64,000 bases of DNA. It comes from Roseovarius albus. Its GTDB lineage: Bacteria; Pseudomonadota; Alphaproteobacteria; Rhodobacterales; Rhodobacteraceae. Below the pieces are notes generated by a model. It made no database searches. It was not told where the DNA came from and was given only the letters and a program-made list of their open reading frames with translations. Made by a program: the position numbers and the translations under genes. Location of the stretch: the NCBI RefSeq assembly GCF_900172335.1, contig NZ_FWFX01000007.1:124001-188000 (forward strand). The letters run 5' to 3'. Positions 16,965-25,394 of the stretch are shown in pieces (the stretch's first letter is position 1; each line of letters opens with the position of its first letter).

Positions 16965-17966
16965 TTGGTCACCAGCGTGCTGCCACCGCAATCCGGACCG
17001 GACGAATTGCATGAAACGGTCATTGAATTTCCAGATAATCGTTTATTGATAGATCTTTGCGGCGAATATGACCGCAATCTTACCGAGATTGAACAAAACC
17101 TAGGGGTGCAGATCTTGCGCCGGGGGAATCAGTTGGCCGTGATGGGACCAACTGACGCTGTTGAGGAGGGCGCGCAGGTTCTGCAGGCGCTTTATGAGCG
17201 GCTTGAAGATGGGCGCTCGGTCGAACATGGCGATGTCGATCGGGAACTGCGAATGGCACCTGACGATGGCGAATGTCATGACGGCGATCAGCTTGAAATG
17301 TTTCAGGGCGGCCGCGTTGAGATCAAGACCCGCAAAAAACTGGTCGAGCCTCGGACAGATGCACAGAAAGCCTATGTAAAGTCATTATTTTCTAAAGAAC
17401 TGGCTTTTGGTATCGGGCCCGCGGGCACCGGTAAGACTTATCTCGCGGTCGCAGTGGGCGTTTCTATGTTCATTGAGGGACATGTTGATCGAATCATCCT
17501 CAGCCGTCCGGCGGTCGAGGCTGGGGAGAAACTGGGCTATTTGCCCGGTGACATGAAAGACAAAGTCGACCCTTATATGCAGCCTCTCTATGATGCGTTG
17601 AATGATTTTTTGCCCAGCAAGCAAGTTGCGAAACTAATCGAGGAAAAGCGAATAGAGATCGCACCGCTGGCCTTTATGCGCGGGCGTACATTGGCCAATG
17701 CCTTTGTTGTGTTGGACGAAGCGCAAAATGCGACGTCGGTGCAGATGAAGATGTTCCTGACGCGCTTGGGCGAGGGTTCGCGCATGGTTATCACCGGCGA
17801 CCGCAGTCAGGTGGATTTGCCGCGCGGCGTGGCCTCGGGGCTACATGACGCAGAACGATTGTTGAAAACGATCCCGGATATCGCGTTCAATTACTTTACG
17901 GCCAAAGATGTCGTTCGACATCCGCTTGTCGCGGCCATCATCGAGGCCTATGACGCGGGTCAGTGA
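16965..17966 (+). CDS. phoH: PhoH family ATPase
   Basis: PhoH proteins are RNA-binding ATPases, often next to the ribosome-maturation nuclease YbeY as here. The protein has an N-terminal KH-like region (residues about 20-80), then the P-loop GPAGTGKTYLA with Lys157, a Walker B in FVVLDEAQNAT and the sensor ITGDRSQVDLP. I place the start at the TTG at 16965, because AAGGAG lies at 16953-16958 with ideal 6-nt spacing and the resulting 333 residues match the family. Upstream ATG and TTG codons (16884 and 16869) lack such a site. It is the first gene of a phoH-ybeY-corC-lnt run. Confidence 0.9.
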   Translation: MVTSVLPPQSGPDELHETVIEFPDNRLLIDLCGEYDRNLTEIEQNLGVQILRRGNQLAVMGPTDAVEEGAQVLQALYERLEDGRSVEHGDVDRELRMAPDDGECHDGDQLEMFQGGRVEIKTRKKLVEPRTDAQKAYVKSLFSKELAFGIGPAGTGKTYLAVAVGVSMFIEGHVDRIILSRPAVEAGEKLGYLPGDMKDKVDPYMQPLYDALNDFLPSKQVAKLIEEKRIEIAPLAFMRGRTLANAFVVLDEAQNATSVQMKMFLTRLGEGSRMVITGDRSQVDLPRGVASGLHDAERLLKTIPDIAFNYFTAKDVVRHPLVAAIIEAYDAGQ

Positions 17967-17990
17967 TGGCCCGATGGTGAGGCGAATTGG

Positions 17991-18479
17991 ATGCTTACGG
18001 ATACAATTGTTGAAGACGTGCGCTGGGATGCATTGGATCTGCCTGCTTTGTCAGAGCAAGCAGCGCAGGCGACCCTCAAGTATCTTGGCCTGGATCCATC
18101 GAAGTTTGAAATTGTCGTTATGGGTTGCGATGATGCACGTATTGCGGAACTTAATGCTGATTTTCGCGACAAGCCGCAGCCAACCAATGTCCTGAGTTGG
18201 CCCAGCGAAGAGCGCGGAGTTGAGTTTGACGGTGATCGACCTGAGTTGCCAGACACCGGCCCAGATGCAGAGCTTGGGGATATCGCCATTGCTTATGAGA
18301 CCTGCCTACGCGAGGCCGGGAACTCTGACAAATCAGAAAAGGACCATGTGACGCATCTGATCGTGCATGCGGTGCTTCATTTGCTGGGCTATGATCATAT
18401 TCGTGACAAGGATGCCACTTTGATGGAGGGAATTGAGGTGGCGGTACTTGGCAAACTGGGTCTGGAAGACCCATATTAG
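17991..18479 (+). CDS. ybeY: Endoribonuclease YbeY (16S rRNA maturation)
   Basis: YbeY is a zinc-dependent single-strand endoribonuclease that acts in 16S rRNA 3'-end maturation and ribosome quality control. This 162-residue protein has the H-x3-H-x5-H zinc motif in HAVLHLLGYDH and the upstream conserved TNVLSWP. The gene lies 25 bp after phoH and 42 bp before the corC start, in the order common in Rhodobacterales. Length and motif spacing are normal. Confidence 0.93.
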   Translation: MLTDTIVEDVRWDALDLPALSEQAAQATLKYLGLDPSKFEIVVMGCDDARIAELNADFRDKPQPTNVLSWPSEERGVEFDGDRPELPDTGPDAELGDIAIAYETCLREAGNSDKSEKDHVTHLIVHAVLHLLGYDHIRDKDATLMEGIEVAVLGKLGLEDPY

Positions 18480-18521
18480 ACGATGTGGGGCAATTTCGGC
18501 CCCGGCCAATGGAAAGAGAGA

Positions 18522-19415
18522 ATGGGCGACAGTATCGAAGACTCCTCTAACGCAGCGCATCGCGCGCAGGCGTCTAGCCAGGACAATGATGATGAACAGG
18601 GTGGGTTTTTCAGACGCATTTGGGGGGCGATCAGCCCTGGAGAAGAAAGTTCATCCGACCCATCTGATAATGGAAACGGTAGCAAGCCAGAGGCCCCAGG
18701 TTTGGGAAGCCTTGGTGAAATTCTGGTTGAAGATGTTGCGATCCCTAAAGCTGATATCGTTTCCGTGCCCGAGAGTATAACCAAGGATGAACTGGTAGCG
18801 ATCTTTCGCGAAAGCGGTCTGACGCGATTGCCGGTGTTTGACGGCACGTTGGATACGCCGGTTGGACTGTTACACCTCAAGGACTTTGCACTCAAACATG
18901 GGTTCAATGGGGGCGGCGCAAGATTTTCGTTGAAAAAAATGTTGCGGCCTTTGCTGTTTGTCCCACCTTCAATGCCAATTGGCGTTCTTTTGCAGAAGAT
19001 GCAAAGCGAGCGTCGGCATATGGCTTTGGTCATTGATGAATACGGCGGCGTTGATGGTCTGGCCACCATTGAAGACCTGATCGAACAGGTCGTTGGCGAG
19101 ATCGAAGACGAGCATGACATTGATGAGGGCACGTGCTGGAGCAATGAAGGACCAGGAAACTATCTGGTATTAGCCAAATGTCCTCTTGATGAGTTCGAGG
19201 AGGAGACAGGCCTATCTTTGACAGACGCCGAAGAGGTGGACGAAGAAGAAATCGATACCATGGGCGGTTTGATCTTCATGTTGTTGGGGCGTGTTCCTGT
19301 CCGTGGTGAAGTGGTGGAGCATCCCAGCGGTGCTGTAATCGAAGTTCTGGACGCTGACCCGCGCCGAATCAAACGATTGCGCGTGCGCCTCCCACAATCT
19401 CAGACACAAGGCTGA
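18522..19415 (+). CDS. CBS-domain/CorC-HlyC transporter-associated protein
   Basis: This protein of about 297 residues has a low-complexity acidic N-terminus, a CBS-domain pair (from about residue 65: EDVAIPKADIVSVP and LVIDEYGGVDGLATIEDL) and a C-terminal CorC_HlyC domain (about residues 205-290, EEVDEEEIDTMGGLIF). The family is associated with magnesium/cobalt efflux or membrane-protein assembly, and lacks the membrane domain of full HlyC/CorC transporters. It lies between ybeY and lnt, a conserved neighbourhood. I prefer the ATG at 18522, where GGAAAGAGAG precedes it; the earlier ATG at 18483 has no ribosome site. Confidence 0.88.
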   Translation: MGDSIEDSSNAAHRAQASSQDNDDEQGGFFRRIWGAISPGEESSSDPSDNGNGSKPEAPGLGSLGEILVEDVAIPKADIVSVPESITKDELVAIFRESGLTRLPVFDGTLDTPVGLLHLKDFALKHGFNGGGARFSLKKMLRPLLFVPPSMPIGVLLQKMQSERRHMALVIDEYGGVDGLATIEDLIEQVVGEIEDEHDIDEGTCWSNEGPGNYLVLAKCPLDEFEEETGLSLTDAEEVDEEEIDTMGGLIFMLLGRVPVRGEVVEHPSGAVIEVLDADPRRIKRLRVRLPQSQTQG

Positions 19416-19422
19416 CGATTTG

Positions 19423-20946
19423 ATGGTAGTGGCAGCGCAGATCCAAAATTGGGCTGCTAACCTTTCCACGCGAAGGCAAATGCTCTTGGCAGCAGTGCTT
19501 GGGGCCATGGCGGCGTTGGGACAGGCGCCGGTGGGGCTTTGGCCTGCGACGGTGTTTGCATTTGCCGTTGTGTTTGGACTGTACCAGCAGTCGCGCGGTT
19601 GGCAGCATGCTGCGATGCTAGGCTGGGCGACAGGCACTGGTTACTTCATGCTAGCGCTAAGCTGGATCGTTGAACCGTTTCTGGTTGACGTGGCACGCCA
19701 TGGGTGGATGGCACCGTTTGCCTTGGCTGGACTAAGCTCGGGGCTGGCCTTGCTTTGGGGGGCAGGCTTTGCGCTTGCGCGTTGTGCTGGGCCAACGGCC
19801 GGTGCGTGGATTGCAACCCTGACCTTGATAGAAGCTGCGCGTACTTACATTCTGACTGGGTTCCCGTGGGCACAGCCAGGACATGCCCTAATCGATACGC
19901 CTTTTCTTCATTGGGCCTCATATGGTGGCTCCTTGTTCCTGACGGCAATAGTTTTGCTCGCGGCAACAGCACTATGGCAGTTCATGACGGATCGAAGAGG
20001 CCATGGAATTGCGGGAATGATTTGTGTCGCCCTAGCATATGTCGCAGGGACGGCTTTGACACCTGTGAACGCAGCCGCACCTGATGCACCCGTTGTTCGG
20101 CTGATCCAACCGAATGCAGCACAGCATGAAAAATGGAATCCCGACAAGGTTCAGATCTTCTTTGACCGGCAGATTGACTTTACACGTGATAATGGAGCGT
20201 CTGTGCAGCCCGATCTTGTGGTCTGGCCAGAAACGGCCATACCTGTTTTGTTGAACAACGCAGGGCCGACGCTTGATGCGATTGCAGATGCGGCACAAGG
20301 AGCATCAGTTGTGTTGGGGGCGCAGCGATACGAAGGTGTTCGGTTTTACAATTCCATGGTAGTGCTTGACGGGCAGGGAGAGGTGACTTCGGTTTACGAC
20401 AAGTATCACCTTGTTCCGTTCGGAGAGTATATGCCCTTTGGGAACTTTCTGTCCCAGTTCGGAATTTCGGGTTTGGCCTCACGCGAAGGCAATGGCTATT
20501 CATCCGGCTCAGGCATGCAAGTGATGAACATAGACGGTCTGGGCAAGGCCTTAGCGCTAATTTGCTACGAAGGTGTTTTCCCTCAAGATGTAAATGCAGC
20601 ACCGTCGCGACCTGATTTTTTGTTGTTGATCACCAATGACGCGTGGTTCGGTCAGGTTTCAGGTCCCTATCAACATTTAGCGCAAGCACGCCTGCGAAGT
20701 GCGGAACAGGGACTGCCGATGATAAGAGTGGCCAATACAGGGGTATCCGCCATGATCGACGCCACGGGTCAAGTAACAGCCTCGATACCGCTGGGTATAG
20801 CAGGCTGGCAGGATGCTGCATTGCCGCCGCCTTTACCTGCGACGCTCTATTCACGAACAGGCGATTGGCCTGTCATCATTGGACTTTTGCTATTTTTTTC
20901 CTTGTCATTCCTTGCGGAAAAGCGCACAGGAAGAGAAACGAGCTGA
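19423..20946 (+). CDS. lnt: Apolipoprotein N-acyltransferase Lnt
   Basis: Lnt adds the third acyl chain to the N-terminal Cys of lipoproteins in the inner membrane. The 507-residue protein has several N-terminal membrane helices (about residues 18-210) followed by a nitrilase-like periplasmic domain. The triad is visible as Glu270 in WPETAIP, Lys327 in YDKYHLVPFGEY and Cys381 in ICYEGVF, and a last hydrophobic helix follows at VIIGLLLFFSLSFL. It starts 7 nt after the preceding gene, at an ATG directly after a TTG. Several lipoproteins in this window would be its substrates. Confidence 0.94.
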   Translation: MVVAAQIQNWAANLSTRRQMLLAAVLGAMAALGQAPVGLWPATVFAFAVVFGLYQQSRGWQHAAMLGWATGTGYFMLALSWIVEPFLVDVARHGWMAPFALAGLSSGLALLWGAGFALARCAGPTAGAWIATLTLIEAARTYILTGFPWAQPGHALIDTPFLHWASYGGSLFLTAIVLLAATALWQFMTDRRGHGIAGMICVALAYVAGTALTPVNAAAPDAPVVRLIQPNAAQHEKWNPDKVQIFFDRQIDFTRDNGASVQPDLVVWPETAIPVLLNNAGPTLDAIADAAQGASVVLGAQRYEGVRFYNSMVVLDGQGEVTSVYDKYHLVPFGEYMPFGNFLSQFGISGLASREGNGYSSGSGMQVMNIDGLGKALALICYEGVFPQDVNAAPSRPDFLLLITNDAWFGQVSGPYQHLAQARLRSAEQGLPMIRVANTGVSAMIDATGQVTASIPLGIAGWQDAALPPPLPATLYSRTGDWPVIIGLLLFFSLSFLAEKRTGRETS

Positions 20947-20984
20947 GTAACCTGCGCGATGTTCGCGCGCATTGGCTTTAATCC

Positions 20985-21033
20985 CCGTCACAACGGCTTC
21001 CTGACGTGACGGCAGTCATTTTTAGTGGAGCGA
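20985..21033 (+). ncRNA. SAM/SAH riboswitch in the metK leader
   Basis: A compact H-type pseudoknot fits the SAM/SAH class described upstream of metK in Rhodobacterales. The P1 stem is CCGTCAC (20985-20991) with GTGACGG (21006-21012), a perfect 7 bp. The loop holds AACGGCTTCCTGAC, and its GCTTCC can pair with GGAGC at 21027-21031 to form the second helix. That GGAG is also the ribosome site 8 nt before the metK ATG at 21039, so ligand binding would hide it and lower SAM synthetase translation. The match to the known class is by my recall of its conserved core; I could not run a covariance model. Confidence 0.88.
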
Positions 21034-21038
21034 CTTTC

Positions 21039-22220
21039 ATGACCCGCCAAAACTATGTTTTCACTTCTGAGTCCGTTTCAGAAGGGCACCCCGATAAAGT
21101 TTGTGACCGTATCTCAGACGCTGTTCTGGATGCGTTTTTGTCCGAAGAACCCGAGGCGCGAGTTGCCTGCGAAACCTTTGCAACAACAAACCGGGTCGTG
21201 ATCGGTGGTGAGGTTGGATTGTCGGATCAGGCGCGTCTCAAGGAATACATGGGCCGAATTGATGATATCACCCGTGCCTGCATCAAAGACATTGGCTATG
21301 AGCAGGACAAGTTTCACCACGAAACGGTGGAAATAACCAATCTCCTGCATGAACAATCTGCGCACATTGCACAGGGGGTGGATGCAAACGCGGACAAGGA
21401 AGAGGGTGCTGGTGACCAAGGGATCATGTTTGGCTATGCCACAACTGAAACGCCTGAATTGATGCCAGCCCCGATCCAATACAGCCATGCCATCCTGCGC
21501 CGCTTGGCCGAGGTTCGTAAATCTGGAGCAGAGCCCGCGCTCGGTCCCGATGCAAAATCACAATTGTCTGTGGTTTATGAAGGTGGCAATCCTGTCGGTG
21601 TCAGTTCGATCGTTCTCAGCACGCAACACCTTGATGAAAGTCTGAGTAGTGATGCGATCCGCGCAATTGTCGAGCCCTATATCGTGGAAACCTTGCCCGA
21701 GGGCTGGTTGACCGACGCCACAGAATGGCATGTGAACCCAACTGGAAAATTTGTCATCGGTGGGCCGGATGGCGACGCTGGACTGACGGGGCGTAAAATT
21801 ATTGTGGACACCTATGGTGGTGCGGCCCCTCATGGTGGCGGGGCATTCTCAGGTAAAGATCCAACAAAGGTCGACCGCTCGGCTGCTTATGCCGCGCGTT
21901 ATCTGGCGAAAAACGTGGTTGCCGCTGGCATGGCAGAGCGCTGCACAATTCAGTTGTCCTATGCCATTGGTGTCAGTAAGCCATTGTCGATCTATGCTGA
22001 TACTTATGGAACCGGAGACGTATCCCCGGCAGATATTGAACGGGCGATTGCAGCATCCATGGATCTGACGCCCAGAGGTATTCGTGAGCACCTGCAGATG
22101 AATAAACCGATCTATCAAAGAACCGCGGCTTATGGCCACTTTGGCCGTGCGCCTGAGGCAGATGGCGGTTTCAGTTGGGAAAAAACTGATCTGGTTGATA
22201 CATTGAAGGCGGCTGTTTGA
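21039..22220 (+). CDS. metK: S-adenosylmethionine synthetase MetK
   Basis: MetK makes S-adenosylmethionine from methionine and ATP. The 393-residue protein has the signatures [16 protein letters not shown] at the start, [12 protein letters not shown], and the phosphate-loop [16 protein letters not shown]. Its length is that of the bacterial family. The ATG at 21039 is placed by the riboswitch-controlled GGAG site 8 nt upstream; an upstream open stretch from 21006 lies inside the riboswitch. In many roseobacters trmB follows directly, but here two genes intervene. Confidence 0.96.
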   Translation: MTRQNYVFTSESVSEGHPDKVCDRISDAVLDAFLSEEPEARVACETFATTNRVVIGGEVGLSDQARLKEYMGRIDDITRACIKDIGYEQDKFHHETVEITNLLHEQSAHIAQGVDANADKEEGAGDQGIMFGYATTETPELMPAPIQYSHAILRRLAEVRKSGAEPALGPDAKSQLSVVYEGGNPVGVSSIVLSTQHLDESLSSDAIRAIVEPYIVETLPEGWLTDATEWHVNPTGKFVIGGPDGDAGLTGRKIIVDTYGGAAPHGGGAFSGKDPTKVDRSAAYAARYLAKNVVAAGMAERCTIQLSYAIGVSKPLSIYADTYGTGDVSPADIERAIAASMDLTPRGIREHLQMNKPIYQRTAAYGHFGRAPEADGGFSWEKTDLVDTLKAAV

Positions 22221-22320
22221 TCAAATCGACGTAAGGTAAGGTTCTGCAGACTTTGAATTCCCTCAATTTGGTTATATATTTGCGTTATCGCGTGATGCTG
22301 TAACTTGATTGGGTGCTGAA

Positions 22321-23505
22321 ATGCGCTGGTCTGTCTTACCGATTGTCCTGAGTGGATCCCTTGCGGGATGTGCTTCTGATGTTGCCATGAATGGCAGCAG
22401 TAGCTCGGCTGTTTCCAGAGCCGCATGTGGTGAGGGCAATAGTGCGGGCTGCGCGTTTAGCAATAGTCCAGTGCAACTGGATCGATCAAAACCTCTGCGG
22501 ATACGCGAGCGCGCGAATACGTTTTACCGTGTGGCTGAACCGCTCCAATTCGTTGACGGCCAAGGATCTAGCTGGATCGCTGATTCTGGAACAATTACTG
22601 ATGGGGCTTCAATTCCTGACATATTTATTCCTATTGTAGGCTCCCCTACGACGAAGGAGTTTGTGAACGCAGCCGCTATTCACGATGCATATTGTGGTGT
22701 TGGGAATGAAAACGGGCTGCGGTTCCATTCGGATTCCTGGAGGCGCGTCCACGTCATGTTTTACAACGCGCTGCGTGCTGGTGGAACATCGGCGATCAAA
22801 GCTAAAATTATGTTTGCCGCAGTGTATTTAGGCGGGCCGCGTTGGGGGGAACCGTATCGCAGACCGCAGGAGGTTGCGACAACCGCAGAACTGCAAGAAG
22901 TCATGGTTCTGGCAAAAGAATACGTAGAAGTTGAAAATCCAACCCTTGATGAGCTGATTTGGTGGCTGGATGGTGTCGAAGGTGGTTTTGCCACTGCCGC
23001 GACTAGTGGGGGCACCGGCGGTCAGGATGACGGCAACGGTGGCTCGGGCGGCAGCGGTGGTTCGGGCGGCAGCGGTGGTTCTGGCGGCAGCGGTGGTTCG
23101 GGCGGCAGCGGTGGTTCTGGCGGCAGCGGTGGTTCGGGCGGCAGCGGTGGTTCGGGCGGCAGCGGTGGCTCGGGCGGCAGCGGTGGTTCTGGCGGCAGCG
23201 GCGGTTCTGGCGGCAGTGGTGGCTCGGGCGGTAGCGGTGGCTCAGGTGGCAGCGGTGGTTCGGGCGGCAGCGGTGGCTCAGGTGGCAGCGGTGGTTCGGG
23301 CGGCAGCGGTGGCTCAGGTGGCAGCGGTGGCTCGGGCGGCAGCGGTGGCTCAGGTGGCAGCGGTGGCTCAGGCGGCAGCGGTGGCTCGGGTGGCAGCGGT
23401 GGCTCAGGCGGCAGTGGTGGCTCGGGGGGCAGCGGTGGCTCGGGCGGCAGTGGTGGCTCGGGGGGAGGAGATCCTAACGGCGGCGGCTCCGGTGGCTTTG
23501 GTTAG
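22321..23505 (+). CDS. DUF1353-domain lipoprotein with a long Gly-Gly-Ser tail
   Basis: This 394-residue protein begins with a lipoprotein signal peptide (MRWSVLPIVLSGSLAGC, acyl-Cys at 17, then Ala, so the outer membrane is predicted). Residues about 55-200 hold a DUF1353-like domain, with DGASIPDIF and IHDAYCG as the conserved elements; this family is common in phages and its role is unknown. Residues about 241-380 are an almost pure (Gly-Gly-Ser)n array of roughly 47 triplets, ending GGDPNGGGSGGFG. Such tails are flexible. The DNA array is an 18-bp repeat. The ATG at 22321 is chosen because it directly starts the signal peptide; a TTG at 22309 is also open. The neighbours metK and the transporter gene give no hint of function. 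Confidence 0.82.
   Translation: MRWSVLPIVLSGSLAGCASDVAMNGSSSSAVSRAACGEGNSAGCAFSNSPVQLDRSKPLRIRERANTFYRVAEPLQFVDGQGSSWIADSGTITDGASIPDIFIPIVGSPTTKEFVNAAAIHDAYCGVGNENGLRFHSDSWRRVHVMFYNALRAGGTSAIKAKIMFAAVYLGGPRWGEPYRRPQEVATTAELQEVMVLAKEYVEVENPTLDELIWWLDGVEGGFATAATSGGTGGQDDGNGGSGGSGGSGGSGGSGGSGGSGGSGGSGGSGGSGGSGGSGGSGGSGGSGGSGGSGGSGGSGGSGGSGGSGGSGGSGGSGGSGGSGGSGGSGGSGGSGGSGGSGGSGGSGGSGGSGGSGGSGGSGGSGGSGGSGGSGGSGGSGGGDPNGGGSGGFG
23041..23460 (+). repeat. 18-bp coding minisatellite (GGS)n
   Basis: About 23 copies of an 18-bp unit (GGYTCNGGYGGCAGYGGT, coding Gly-Ser-Gly-Gly-Ser-Gly) lie in tandem within the lipoprotein gene. Copies differ mainly at third codon positions (TCG/TCT/TCA, GGC/GGT), which shows that the amino acids are kept while the DNA drifts. 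Arrays like this change length by slippage or recombination, so strain-to-strain variation is likely. Confidence 0.95.
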
Positions 23506-23704
23506 AGATCGTGTGCAGTACTTTTTGCAGGCTATGGTCCGCCGCATAAAACAAAATTTAACATGTGTTTTTGTGTGAAATACACTTTCTGATCTCCGGT
23601 TCGGCGACTGAACTTGCTCACACTAACTTTGTGACGCAGAGTTCCATTTGGGATTCGCTTGCCTGTCGTGGCAAGGTCTGGCCAACGACAAGGGAGATCC
23701 AAGA

Positions 23705-24589
23705 ATGATCGTCGACGTGGCGCTGCCGCTTTCATTGGCCTTTATCATGTTTTCATTGGGATTCGGTTTGACACCTGCCGATTTTGGCCGTGTGCTCACC
23801 ATGCCCAAGGCCGTTGCCACTGGTGTGGTCATGCAAATCGTCGCGGTTCCGCTGACTGCGTTTGTCTTGTTACAATTGTTTAATTTACCTCCGGCGTTGG
23901 CCTTTGGCGTTATGCTTTTGTCGTTTTGCCCCGGGGGTGTGACATCCAATGTTTTAACCAAACTGGGAGCTGGAAACGTTGCCCTTTCCATAACGCTGAC
24001 GGCAGTTGTCAGCCTGTTGTCTGTGGTGACCGTTCCACTACTGGTATCTTGGGCCGCAAGTGCATTTCTGGAAGCGGAAGCTCCGGACATTAACGTCACC
24101 TCCATCGCGATTGCGATGTTTGCGATTACAGTATTGCCAGTACTGTTGGGTCTTGGAATGCGGAAACTGGCAGCGGCTAAAGCAGAGAAATTGGAGCGCG
24201 TGATGTCCAGAGTTGCGGTTGTACTATTTGCAGTGATCGTCTTTGCCGCGATTGGCACAAACTGGGTCTTGATCACCGAAAACTTCGCTCATCTGGGGCC
24301 TTTTTTTGTAAGCATGAATATTTTGCTGTTGGTTGTCGGTGTTTTGGTCGCGCGTGTGATTGGATTGTCTGGGGCAGATGGTATTTGTATTGCCATCGAG
24401 ATGGGTGTGCAAAACGCAGCCTTAGGGATCGCTGTGGCGGGTCTTGTGGCCAATGCCGCGGGCATTACGGAATATGCAGTCCCTTCAGCGCTTTACGGCA
24501 TCATCATGTATCTGGTGACGATCCCCGCAATCTTTATCTTGCGCAGGCTGTTTAATCCAGTCAGCGTTCCAGGCCGAGGCATGACTTGA
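23705..24589 (+). CDS. Bile acid:sodium symporter (BASS) family transporter
   Basis: This 294-residue membrane protein has the ten-helix pattern of the BASS family. The start SLAFIMFSLGFGLTPADF and the crossover motif SFCPGGVTSN, and a second one at EMGVQNAALGIAV, are typical. The family moves organic anions with sodium, including pyruvate, pantothenate or sulfur-linked acids; the substrate here is unknown. I start at the ATG at 23705, since GGGAG lies 9 nt upstream. A gap of about 200 bp separates it from the lipoprotein gene and 70 bp from trmB. Confidence 0.88.
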   Translation: MIVDVALPLSLAFIMFSLGFGLTPADFGRVLTMPKAVATGVVMQIVAVPLTAFVLLQLFNLPPALAFGVMLLSFCPGGVTSNVLTKLGAGNVALSITLTAVVSLLSVVTVPLLVSWAASAFLEAEAPDINVTSIAIAMFAITVLPVLLGLGMRKLAAAKAEKLERVMSRVAVVLFAVIVFAAIGTNWVLITENFAHLGPFFVSMNILLLVVGVLVARVIGLSGADGICIAIEMGVQNAALGIAVAGLVANAAGITEYAVPSALYGIIMYLVTIPAIFILRRLFNPVSVPGRGMT

Positions 24590-24659
24590 CTCCGCAAGCC
24601 GAGTTACGGCACAGGGGGCGCGACCTCCAGCACCATTCGCCTTGCGCAAAGAGAGCACC

Positions 24660-25394
24660 ATGTCCGACGATACGGCTAAGACCGACAAGCATCCCACTGG
24701 CGCCCCGTGGCGGAATTTCTATGGCCGGCTCAAAGGGAAGACCCTGAAGCAGAGCCAGCAAACTTATCTGGAAGAAGACCTGCAAGCTCTGTCCCCCGGT
24801 GCAGTGGATTGGGACGCTAATCCCGAACGCACGCCAATCGATTTGAACGCGCTATTTGGGGATAAACCAGTTTGGCTTGAGGTTGGGTTTGGCGGAGGAG
24901 AGCACATGGTGCATCAGGCCGCACAGAATCCGGATACCGGCATTATCGGCTGCGAGCCATACATCAACGGCGTCGCCATGCTCTTGGGCAAGATTCGCAA
25001 AGCGGGCGTTGAAAACCTTGCGGTGCATCCGGGCGACGCGCGTGACATGTTTGATGTGTTGCCCGAGGCGTCAATTTCCCGGGCCTTTCTGCTCTATCCG
25101 GATCCATGGCCCAAAAAGCGCCACCATCGTCGCCGGTTTGTGACGGCAGAGCATCTTGAACCTTTGGCACGCGTGCTGAAACCCGGGGCGATTTTCCGCG
25201 TCGCAACTGATATCCCAGACTATGTCCGCCAGACGATGCAAGAGGTGCCCAAGCACGGCTTTGACTGGCTGGCGGAAGGACCGGATGACTGGCGCAATGC
25301 TTGGGATGATTGGATTTCCACACGCTACGAGCAAAAGGCCCTGCGCGAAGGGCGCACGCCGCATTACATGACGTTCCGCCGCAAGGACACTTAG
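24660..25394 (+). CDS. trmB: tRNA (guanine-N7-)-methyltransferase TrmB
   Basis: TrmB methylates G46 in the variable loop of tRNAs using SAM. The 244-residue protein has the SAM motif WLEVGFGGGEHM and the signature LLYPDPWPKKRHHRRRF. I use the ATG at 24660 (MSDDTAKTD). The ORF ends convergently inside argE with a 4-nt overlap. In relatives trmB often follows metK directly, which makes the metK riboswitch relevant to it as well; here two genes separate them. Confidence 0.93.
   Translation: MSDDTAKTDKHPTGAPWRNFYGRLKGKTLKQSQQTYLEEDLQALSPGAVDWDANPERTPIDLNALFGDKPVWLEVGFGGGEHMVHQAAQNPDTGIIGCEPYINGVAMLLGKIRKAGVENLAVHPGDARDMFDVLPEASISRAFLLYPDPWPKKRHHRRRFVTAEHLEPLARVLKPGAIFRVATDIPDYVRQTMQEVPKHGFDWLAEGPDDWRNAWDDWISTRYEQKALREGRTPHYMTFRRKDT

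Noticed and set aside
20954..20968. GCGCGA-TGT-TCGCGC hairpin between lnt and metK as a terminator
   Set aside because: The stem is perfect but no T-run follows; I left it out because the evidence is not enough for a terminator call.
22970..23578. A long second open frame (Ala/Val-rich repeats) over the (GGS)n array
   Set aside because: It is only the other reading of the 18-bp repeat; the GGS frame has a signal peptide, a domain and codon variation kept at third positions.
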